30,947 bases of DNA from IMG/VR virus record IMGVR_UViG_3300023180_000256, positions 1 to 30,947 of that record, one strand, 5' to 3'. Within the stretch, counting starts at the first letter, position 1, and the number at the start of each line of letters is the position of its first letter. This document shows positions 1 through 7,201 of the stretch, in pieces. A program made the position numbers and the translations under genes. Origin of the DNA: a virus. Under the pieces are notes generated by a model, which saw only the letters and a program-made list of their open reading frames with translations, made no database searches and was not told where the DNA came from.

Positions 1-3000
1 CATCTGCATAGAACTCTTGATATGAAGTGTTTGTAACATTAGATGTAGTACTAGAAGTACCCATAAGTGTCTCAGTACCACTAGAGTCTCTATGAAAAAC
101 TTTAAAGTAAAATCCTGCACTACCACCCGATGTGTTTCTTATACTACCTACAACGTGAACATTGATATAACCCGGATTACCATTAAATAAGCCTGCATCT
201 GCTATTACTGCACCTACTTCTTGGTCATTAACAGTGATAGAACCTGTTGATATATTTACAGCAGTTGAATCATAATCAGTATCAGATATGGAAGTAACCA
301 TTCTGTAGTAGCCACTGATACTTCCATCTGCTGTATCAGTAGGATAGAAAGTTAATGTAGATGCTAAAGTAGATTTATCAACTTTAGCTAAGTCTAATTC
401 ATCTAATGCACCTTTAACATTTGTTGCAGTTAAGGTATCAGCGTCTGATGGGTCATAAGATAAGTCAGCAGCGTCGTGATTAGAAATATCTGAAACTTGT
501 CCTGTTACATTTCCTGTTAAGTTTCCTATAAATGTAGAAGCTACAAAAGTCTCACTTCCTACTGTCCACCTATCATTGATTTCGTCCCAAATTAAAGTTT
601 TATTAGCGTCATCTCCACGCTCTATTTCAATTCCTGCATTTTCAGATGCTGAACCTGTAGCGTTAGAGTTAAATACAATTATGTTATCTGCAAGATTTAT
701 TGTTTCTGTATTTACTGTGGTTGTTGTACCACTAACAGTTAAGTTACCACTAACTGTCATATCATTGAAAGTTACATTATCAGATGTACCTACTGACTGA
801 CCTATAGATACTTCACCTGCTGATATAGAAACACCTGTTCCAGCAGAGAAGTGAGCCCTAACTTCAGTTGCTGATGGTCCAGTATAAGTAATTACTCCTG
901 TTGTACTGTTATATGCAAGACTTCCATCACCACCGGAGTCTGTTACCGATATCGCAGCTCTACTTCTAGCATCTGTGTAGTATAAATTACTTGAACCTTC
1001 TGTAACATCATCTGTGGTGTTGCTGGTTGTTATTACTGTTCCATCTATTGCGATAGTACCGGAAGAAATTGTTATACCGGTGCCTCCAGTGAAATGAGCT
1101 CTAACTTCAGACGCACTAGGACCAGTATATGTTATTACACCTGTACTTGAATTGTATGATAGCGAGCCATCCCCACCACTATCTGTGACGGATATCGCTC
1201 CTCTAGCATCAATATCTGTATATTGAGTAATAGTTGTAGATATTGTTTCTCCGGAAATACTTATTCCAGTACCTGCAATAAAACTACTTCCTTGAACCGA
1301 TACAACAGAATCTCCACCCATACCGGAATGGCTAGAGCAATAATAATATAATTTATCTGCAGTAGCAGCATTAACTACAATTTGAGTATAAGAACCAGCA
1401 GTTCCCGGAGTTCCGGATGTACTAACACCAGTAGTATAACTTGAACCACTATTATGAGTTCCATCTTTTGTTGTAGAAAATACTAATGGATGACCACTGT
1501 TAGAACTGTCAGATTGGTCAAACCTATAAACAGTTCCCGGTACAAGTTGTACACTTGCAGCAGTCTCACCATCTAAGTGATATTTATTTCCACTGACATC
1601 TGCTACTGTAACTGCAAATTCAACTATTGAATTACCAGCTACTTCTACAACACCTCCACCCATACCGGAGTGTGAACTACAATAATAGTAAAGTCTATCC
1701 GGAGTAGATGCATCTGCTTTTATTTCTACATAGGCACCAGTTGAACCTGCTGTTCCATTTGTAGTTACACCAGTTGTGTATGCAGAGCCACTGTTGTGAG
1801 TTCCATCTAATGTCTCTGAAAATACAAATGGGTGACCACTAACTGAAGAATCAGATACATCAAATCTATATGTTATTCCCGGTGTTAATTGTAAACTTCC
1901 TGCTACTTCACCATCTAATAAGTATTTATTAGAACCGGAAGCATTCGATACAGTAACCATAATTACTGAAATAATGTCGTTACTATCTTCAAGATTTATT
2001 GTTTTATTTTGTAAAGTCTGTGAACCAGTTAATGTAGCTACTGTAGAATCAATATCAAATACACCAGTTGAGCTGTTGTAATCTAATCCAGTACCACCGG
2101 ATACTGTAGCTCTTGCTCTTGCAGTCGTGTGATAAAGGTTTGTAGAACCTTCATTCATACTATCTGTATCAAATTCTGAGAAGTCTATGCTTATAGCACC
2201 TGTATTATAAGTTATTCCAGTTCCACCACTTAAGTGGCTGTCTACCAATGAATCTGCATAATATAAATTAGTTACACCTTCAGCTAAAGAATCTGTGTCG
2301 TGGTTAGAAATATCAGAAACAGTACCTGTTACGTCTCCAGTTAAATCTCCCTCAAAAGTAGCTGCGACAAATGTCTCAGAACCTACTGTCCACTTATCGT
2401 TAGTTTCATTCCATAATAAAGTTTTATTTGCACTGTCACCTCGTTCAATTTCTATTCCAGCATTTTCTGTAGGTGTAGCAGCAGAGTTAGAATTTAAAAT
2501 AATTATGTTGTCATCAACTGTTAATGTTTCAGTGTTTATATATGTAGTTGTACCGGATACAGTTAAGTTACCTTGTACTGTAATGTCACCATCAGCAGAT
2601 ATATCATTGAATGTAACATCAGATGTTGTTTCTACTGCTTGTCCTATAGATATTTCTCCGGAGGATATTGAAACACCGGTTCCTGCTGTAAAATGTGCTC
2701 TGACTTCTGAAGCTGATGGTCCAGTATATGTTATAACTCCAGTTGAGTTGTCATATGAAAGTGAACCATCTCCACCACTATCAGTTACAGAAAGTAATGT
2801 TCTAACTCTTTCGTTTGTATGATAAAGATTAGTTACACCTTCAGTCAAATCATCTGTATCAAAGTTGGATATAGATGAAACGGTTCCTGTTACGTTACCA
2901 GTGACATTACCTGTGACATCACCAGTTAAGTCTCCAGTAACGTTTACTGATATAGAGCTAGGTAATCCTATTGTTACAGTTTGACCACTAGCACTTGTTT

Positions 3001-4753
3001 CTATTTCGTTAGTGGTACCAGCAATTGTTAAAACTTGACTATCTAAATCAACTGAACCTGTTGAACCAGCATCACCTGCAATATCTAAATCCTCTGCTGT
3101 AACTTGTGCATCTACATAAGCAGTTGTTGCTACTTTAGTAGAGTTATCATTAGGAGATTGTGTTGTAGCAGTAACACCATCTGCAAGTACAGAAGTAGCT
3201 GTAACATTACCAGTTAAATCTCCGGTAACGTCTCCAGTAACATCTCCAGTTACATTACCTGTTAAATTAGCAATTACAGTTCCTGCTGCTAAAGTATCAC
3301 CATTAATGCTAAATCTATCGTTAGTTTCATCCCAGTAAAAATGTTTGTGTTGTAAGTTACCTCTTAAAAATTCTATTTCTACATTTAAAGTATTATCAGT
3401 ACCATCTGCGTCTTGATTTATAGATATAGTATTAGTTCCGTGGACTACTTGACCACCAGTTGTTAAGTCACCATCTATTTGAGCGTCTGCAAACTGTACA
3501 TTAGAAGTTGTTTCTACAGCCTGCCCAATACTTATTGTTGGTGTAGCTGTTTCACCACTATTGTTAGAAAGTGTTACACCTGTTCCGGCAACAAGACTAG
3601 CTACATAGTCACCTTCTGTATCAGTACCTAAGTTAAGTGGTTCGTTTACAAAAACTGAACCATTGTATCTAAGTATGTCACCTGTTGCAGTTGAAGTAAG
3701 AGTTACATCAGACAAGTCTCCAATACTAGCTGCTGCAATACGACCATCTGCTCTTGTGTCTGTATAGTATAAATTACTTCCCTCTGTAATACTTCCAGTA
3801 TCAAATTCTGTAAAGTCTATTGCTAAGGTAGGTGTTTGAGCTTCACCGGAAGTTATATCAATAGATATTCCAGTTCCACCTGTAATGCTTTCTACATAAT
3901 CACCAACAGTATCTGTTGCTAAATTAAGTGGGTCATTAATCCATACTGAACCGTTGTATCTTAAAACATCACCATCTGCTGGAGATGTTAAAGTGACATC
4001 GTTCATCTCACTTAATTCATTTTCAGAAGCTACTGCATCATCTACATAACTTTCTGTCGCATAACTATTAGTTGTTAGGTAAGTTCCGACCCTTGCGTCA
4101 GTGTAATATAAATTAGTTGAGCCTTCTGCTATATCATCAGTATCGTGATTACTTACATCTGATACTGTACCTGTAACATTACCGGTTAAATTACCAATAA
4201 ATGTTGCAGCTACAAAATCATAAGAACCTACTGTCCATCTATCATTAGATTCATCCCAAATAAAAGTAACATTGGTATCATCGCCTCTTTCAATTTCTAT
4301 ACCAGCATCTTCAGAAGCAGAACCTGTAGCATTTGAATTTAAAATAATTAGGTTGTCATCTACTGTTAAAGTTTCAGTTTCTAATATTGTTTGAGTACCG
4401 GATACTGTTAAATTACCGGATACTGTTAAGTTGTTAAATGTTGGAGAATCTGAAGAACTTAATCCTAAAGATGCTCTAGCTGTACTACCGGATTCTGTTA
4501 CAAAGTTGGTTCCATCACCAACAATAAAATAGCTGTCTCCCGGAGTTAATCCTGCAATATCATCTAATTGTGCATCCCAAGATTGAATATCTGTGCCAAT
4601 TACTAAACCTAAAGAAGTTCTTGCACCTGCTGCAGTTATTGCACCAGTACCACCGTCTTCTATTCCTATATATTCAGATGCTTGAAACTCGGCTAAACCG
4701 ACTAAATCGCCATCACCGTTGAAATCACCTCTGATTGGGGTTTTATTTGCCAT
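1..4753 (-). CDS. Giant repetitive tail fibre protein, 3' end outside the window
   Basis: An open frame of 1584 codons starts at ATG 4753..4751 (MANKTPIRGDFNGDGD) and is still open at base 1, so the C-terminus is missing. It lies three bases after the tandem stops TAA TAG of the upstream structural gene. The protein is low in Cys and rich in Thr, Ser, Gly and Asn. Three copies of a long module (INDEX motifs ETLTVDDN, IEIERGD, WDE.NDRWTVG, GNLTGNVTG, SNHDTDD, NLYYTDAR) lie near 4080-4440, 2220-2580 and 420-780. Other repeats contain TGPSASEVRAHF and SVTDSGGDGSLSY. Residues about 932-1155 hold two cupredoxin-like modules listed separately. Such beta-rich tandem modules are typical of long phage fibres that bind host surfaces; that role is inferred from repeat type and position at the end of the tail cluster. 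Adhesin or attachment protein is safe; the receptor is unknown. Confidence 0.85.
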   Translation of the reverse strand, partial: MANKTPIRGDFNGDGDLVGLAEFQASEYIGIEDGGTGAITAAGARTSLGLVIGTDIQSWDAQLDDIAGLTPGDSYFIVGDGTNFVTESGSTARASLGLSSSDSPTFNNLTVSGNLTVSGTQTILETETLTVDDNLIILNSNATGSASEDAGIEIERGDDTNVTFIWDESNDRWTVGSYDFVAATFIGNLTGNVTGTVSDVSNHDTDDIAEGSTNLYYTDARVGTYLTTNSYATESYVDDAVASENELSEMNDVTLTSPADGDVLRYNGSVWINDPLNLATDTVGDYVESITGGTGISIDITSGEAQTPTLAIDFTEFDTGSITEGSNLYYTDTRADGRIAAASIGDLSDVTLTSTATGDILRYNGSVFVNEPLNLGTDTEGDYVASLVAGTGVTLSNNSGETATPTISIGQAVETTSNVQFADAQIDGDLTTGGQVVHGTNTISINQDADGTDNTLNVEIEFLRGNLQHKHFYWDETNDRFSINGDTLAAGTVIANLTGNVTGDVTGDVTGDLTGNVTATSVLADGVTATTQSPNDNSTKVATTAYVDAQVTAEDLDIAGDAGSTGSVDLDSQVLTIAGTTNEIETSASGQTVTIGLPSSISVNVTGDLTGDVTGNVTGNVTGTVSSISNFDTDDLTEGVTNLYHTNERVRTLLSVTDSGGDGSLSYDNSTGVITYTGPSASEVRAHFTAGTGVSISSGEISIGQAVETTSDVTFNDISADGDITVQGNLTVSGTTTYINTETLTVDDNIIILNSNSAATPTENAGIEIERGDSANKTLLWNETNDKWTVGSETFVAATFEGDLTGDVTGTVSDISNHDTDSLAEGVTNLYYADSLVDSHLSGGTGITYNTGAISIDFSEFDTDSMNEGSTNLYHTTARARATVSGGTGLDYNSSTGVFDIDSTVATLTGSQTLQNKTINLEDSNDIISVIMVTVSNASGSNKYLLDGEVAGSLQLTPGITYRFDVSDSSVSGHPFVFSETLDGTHNSGSAYTTGVTTNGTAGSTGAYVEIKADASTPDRLYYYCSSHSGMGGGVVEVAGNSIVEFAVTVADVSGNKYHLDGETAASVQLVPGTVYRFDQSDSSNSGHPLVFSTTKDGTHNSGSSYTTGVSTSGTPGTAGSYTQIVVNAATADKLYYYCSSHSGMGGDSVVSVQGSSFIAGTGISISGETISTTITQYTDIDARGAISVTDSGGDGSLSYNSSTGVITYTGPSASEVRAHFTGGTGITISSGTIAIDGTVITTSNTTDDVTEGSSNLYYTDARSRAAISVTDSGGDGSLAYNSTTGVITYTGPSATEVRAHFSAGTGVSISAGEVSIGQSVGTSDNVTFNDMTVSGNLTVSGTTTTVNTETINLADNIIVFNSNATGSASENAGIEIERGDDANKTLIWDEINDRWTVGSETFVASTFIGNLTGNVTGQVSDISNHDAADLSYDPSDADTLTATNVKGALDELDLAKVDKSTLASTLTFYPTDTADGSISGYYRMVTSISDTDYDSTAVNISTGSITVNDQEVGAVIADAGLFNGNPGYINVHVVGSIRNTSGGSAGFYFKVFHRDSSGTETLMGTSSTTSNVTNTSYQEFYAD
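1290..1625 (-). other. Cupredoxin-like (type 1 copper) module 2 within the fibre
   Basis: Residues about 1043-1155, directly after module 1 and clearly its duplicate: both share YRFD, SGHP, DGTHNSGS, YTTGV and YYYCSSHSGMGG in the same order. The ligands are His1088, Cys1139, His1142 and Met1145, with the same 51-residue His-to-Cys distance. All four ligands are kept although intervening positions have diverged (for example LVFSTTKDG against FVFSETLDG), which suggests selection on the site. Confidence 0.6.
1634..1959 (-). other. Cupredoxin-like (type 1 copper) module 1 within the fibre
   Basis: Residues about 932-1040 of the fibre. The module has His974 in SGHPFVF, then Cys1025, His1028 and Met1031 in YYYCSSHSGMGG. 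That is the H ... C-x2-H-x2-M ligand set of type 1 copper sites, with the amicyanin-like short C-to-M spacing; His to Cys is 51 residues, within the range of known cupredoxins. Strand-like segments (TYRFDVSD before His, RLYYY before Cys) fit a Greek-key barrel. Copper binding is inferred from the ligands; the family relation is by motif only. Confidence 0.6.
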
Positions 4754-4756
4754 CTA

Positions 4757-5998
4757 TTACGCTGCCATTGTTATATCTTTGGTTACTGTTGTCCCATCTG
4801 CTTTAGTTAATGTAAACACCAAGCTGTCCCCATCGGTTGTAGCTGGCATAATCATAAACTTATATGTGCTACCATCTGATTTTAGCAGACGTAATGCTCG
4901 TGTTGACATACCTACGCTACTTCCACCTCCATTTACAGCTAAAGAAGTAGTTTCGTTTATAAAATAATTTTTTAAAGGAGTACCATTTAATTCTTCATCA
5001 GACAATGTTGTTGGAATATAACCTAATTTTGATAATCTTTCTAGTTTGTTAGCTCTTATAGTTATTTTGTCTTCGGCATCGCTTGTTGTTATTTTTATAC
5101 CGGTGCCTTCTTCTAAAGTCAATGTATCAGTAGAGCTATCTGCTACTATATCGCTTTGTCCAGCTACCGAAATTGTTTTAAATACATCTTCTGTAGAACC
5201 ACCAACTCCACCTGTAGAAGTTATTGTTACTGTATCTGTTGTAGCATCTGTAGTAATAGAAATTCCAGTACCAGCTGCAAAATTTAATGTATCAGATGCT
5301 TGGTCAAGTGTTATATCATCCTGTCCACTAACTGAAATAGTAGAAAATACGTTAGGCTGAGTTGCAGATATTGTTAATGTATTAGTTGATGCATTTGGAC
5401 TAAGAGTTATATTATCTCCAGCAGTAAATGTTACAGAATCCCCTACGCTATTTGCATCTAGGTCTATCCCACCAACTGTGATAGTTCCAAAAGCGTTGTT
5501 ATTGTCGATAGTAACCCATTCAATAGTTCCATTACCTGCATTTCTAATATATTGTCCTGCAGTTCCTTGAGAACCATTGATGGTCATTTTTTGAAAGTCT
5601 AAGTAACCACCTTCAGTTATTTTTACCCATTGGGTTCCATTAGTTCCAAAATGTAATTCTTTTTGTCCTGTAGTACCAATAGAAAGAGTTTTATCAGATA
5701 TTATCGATTTACCATCAATATATAAATTTGATTCGGGGACAGTTGAACCATCACCCGATGTAACTTGTACTGTAGCTGCTCCTACAGCAAAACCATTAAA
5801 TGTTGAAGCTGCACCATTTTGGTCATCGGTGGCATCACCGACTTCCATTTGGTCATTTGGGTTGGTAAGTGTTAAAACGGTAGAGGATAGATTTATACGC
5901 TCTACGCCATTTAATTCAGCAATTATTTTGGCTAAGCCATCAGTAGAGGCATCAATTACCTCTAACTTTGAATCTCCTTCGCTTATTATGTCTGCCAT
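4757..5998 (-). CDS. Repeat-rich virion structural protein
   Basis: 413 residues, starting MADIISEGDSK at ATG 5998, with AAGG about nine bases upstream. Residues about 165-315 contain three related repeats of the form F.TI.V.G...I..D...DTL....GTGI.ITT followed by DTVTI or similar. This is the same beta-repeat style as the giant fibre that follows directly. The C-terminal 100 residues are non-repetitive (LAVNGGGSS, then a beta-rich end TLTKADGTTVTKDITMAA). The start lies 47 bases inside the previous gene in another frame. The position between the tail-tip protein and the giant fibre makes a fibre base, collar or short fibre likely. No enzymatic motif is visible; the exact role is open. Confidence 0.8.
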   Translation of the reverse strand: MADIISEGDSKLEVIDASTDGLAKIIAELNGVERINLSSTVLTLTNPNDQMEVGDATDDQNGAASTFNGFAVGAATVQVTSGDGSTVPESNLYIDGKSIISDKTLSIGTTGQKELHFGTNGTQWVKITEGGYLDFQKMTINGSQGTAGQYIRNAGNGTIEWVTIDNNNAFGTITVGGIDLDANSVGDSVTFTAGDNITLSPNASTNTLTISATQPNVFSTISVSGQDDITLDQASDTLNFAAGTGISITTDATTDTVTITSTGGVGGSTEDVFKTISVAGQSDIVADSSTDTLTLEEGTGIKITTSDAEDKITIRANKLERLSKLGYIPTTLSDEELNGTPLKNYFINETTSLAVNGGGSSVGMSTRALRLLKSDGSTYKFMIMPATTDGDSLVFTLTKADGTTVTKDITMAA

Positions 5999-6746
5999 CT
6001 TTGAACCTTGCTGTTATACTCCTATAACTATTCTTGAACTTTGTATTGAGTTCCCACTTCTGTTTATTTTCTTCCTCTTTATCAAGTTCATCCATTTGAG
6101 AAACTGAGTGTGACCAATCTTCTCTTTTAAAAGGTATTACTTGAATGAAAGGTGTTCCTCTGTCTATTATAGCGTCTTTATTCGTGTGCCAAATAGTAGG
6201 AAAGTTCACTTGATGATAAGCGTCAGTTTCTACTATTCCGGGCAACACTGTAAATCTATGTTCAAATTGATAGTAAGGTGGTAAAAACATAACAGAATAT
6301 CCCGGTGGTGTATGAATACGCCAAGGGTTAATAAATTTAACACCTTCCGGAAAATCAGTCTTCTTAAGGTTCCAGTTATATATTTGTTCATTGACGTGAA
6401 ACTCTATTCCATATGGAAAACCTTTATTGTTCCATTCAAGAAGTTTTTTATCTCTTTGGACAAGAAAGTCACACCACATTGGTATGATATAGCCTTCCTT
6501 CATAATGTCTACAATAGCTGGACATCTTTTAACTGTTCCGTGAGAAAATTTCTTAGATATTTCTCCTTCTTTACCAAAACGATTACCTTGTACTTCCGGT
6601 TGTGGTGCTAGGGGTATTGAATCATTAATATCTTTAAACCACTGTGGTATAAAAAATTTAGAAGGTCTTACGGGTGCGAATTCATCTAAACCTTTAACAT
6701 CTGTTTTGAATTCTATATGTTGTCCGTTTCCCATCGAAAATTTCAT
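5952..6746 (-). CDS. Marine-phage accessory protein with a dUTPase-like pattern
   Basis: 264 residues, starting MKFSMGNGQHIEF; the ATG shares one base with the stop of the preceding gene (TAATG). I recognise the pattern KFIPQWFK, TVKRCPA, GYIIPMWCDF, NPWRIHTPPGYS, VLPGIVETDAYH and RGTPFIQVIPFKRE from proteins of unknown function widespread in marine tailed phages. The block from HTPPGYS to GTPFIQVIPF follows the order of dUTPase/dCTP deaminase barrels (IPPGY, vIDsDYRGE, kGdriaQl). The catalytic Asp position appears to be Glu and the PRS motif is missing, so an inactive barrel is the better guess. The C-terminus is strongly basic (KRRRFKVRGN) and overlaps the next gene. The function is unknown; the fold assignment is inference. 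Confidence 0.8.
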   Translation of the reverse strand: MKFSMGNGQHIEFKTDVKGLDEFAPVRPSKFFIPQWFKDINDSIPLAPQPEVQGNRFGKEGEISKKFSHGTVKRCPAIVDIMKEGYIIPMWCDFLVQRDKKLLEWNNKGFPYGIEFHVNEQIYNWNLKKTDFPEGVKFINPWRIHTPPGYSVMFLPPYYQFEHRFTVLPGIVETDAYHQVNFPTIWHTNKDAIIDRGTPFIQVIPFKREDWSHSVSQMDELDKEEENKQKWELNTKFKNSYRSITARFKDGRHNKRRRFKVRGN

Positions 6747-6964
6747 TACGTTCCGTCTCTTTCGGCTATAAGTAAATCTAACTCTTCTGACTTAGCAGTC
6801 AGTAAATCTTCTAATTCTGTTATGTTTGACTGGGGAACATCTTCTAAATTCTGCATAGTAACTAATAATTGTTCCATATTTGTTATATCAACAGTCAAAT
6901 CAGATATTTGTGTATCAATATCTAATTCTTGATTTTCATCATAAAATTGTGGAGTATAAGGCAT
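6746..6964 (-). CDS. Small acidic helical protein, unknown
   Basis: 72 residues, starting MPYTPQFYDENQEL. Residues about 15-70 are acidic and rich in Leu, Glu and Asp with heptad-like spacing (NITELEDLL, KSEELDLLIAERD), so an alpha-helical hairpin or coiled coil is likely. There are no Cys residues and no membrane segment. It is joined to both neighbours by one-base TAATG overlaps. Small helical proteins next to fibre genes are often assembly helpers or minor virion proteins, but nothing in the sequence decides this. Confidence 0.7.
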   Translation of the reverse strand: MPYTPQFYDENQELDIDTQISDLTVDITNMEQLLVTMQNLEDVPQSNITELEDLLTAKSEELDLLIAERDGT

Positions 6965-7200
6965 TACAACTCGTTATCTTGTGCTATATCGTAAGTTCCA
7001 CCTAATGATTCATATTGTTCTTTAAAATCATTTATTATTGTTTCTAGAGAATCTAAAATATATTGATTTGGTGTAGATAAGCTAGATTGTGCTGCATACT
7101 CTTTTTCGTTAGCTTCTATTTTGTTTCTTAATTTTTCTAATTGGTCCTGTAAAGACTCTTCAGAACTATTGTTATAAAAGCTGTATTCTATAATTGCCAT
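6964..7200 (-). CDS. Small coiled-coil protein, unknown
   Basis: 78 residues, starting MAIIEYSFYNNSSEESL. A predicted helical stretch (LQDQLEKLRNKIEANEKEY) is followed by a second one (YILDSLETIINDFKEQYESL). It begins one base after the tail-tip gene stops and shares one base with the next start. It is similar in size and charge to the following 72-residue protein, but I see no convincing sequence match between them. It could be a chaperone for the fibres or a minor tail component. Confidence 0.7.
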   Translation of the reverse strand: MAIIEYSFYNNSSEESLQDQLEKLRNKIEANEKEYAAQSSLSTPNQYILDSLETIINDFKEQYESLGGTYDIAQDNEL

Positions 7201-7201
7201 A

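Noticed and set aside
2295-2822. Plus-strand open frame of 175 codons opposite the giant fibre (and a similar one at 576..800)
   Set aside because: They are antisense to the strongly patterned fibre repeats, have no ribosome binding site and occur at matching places in the repeat units, as expected for shadow frames.
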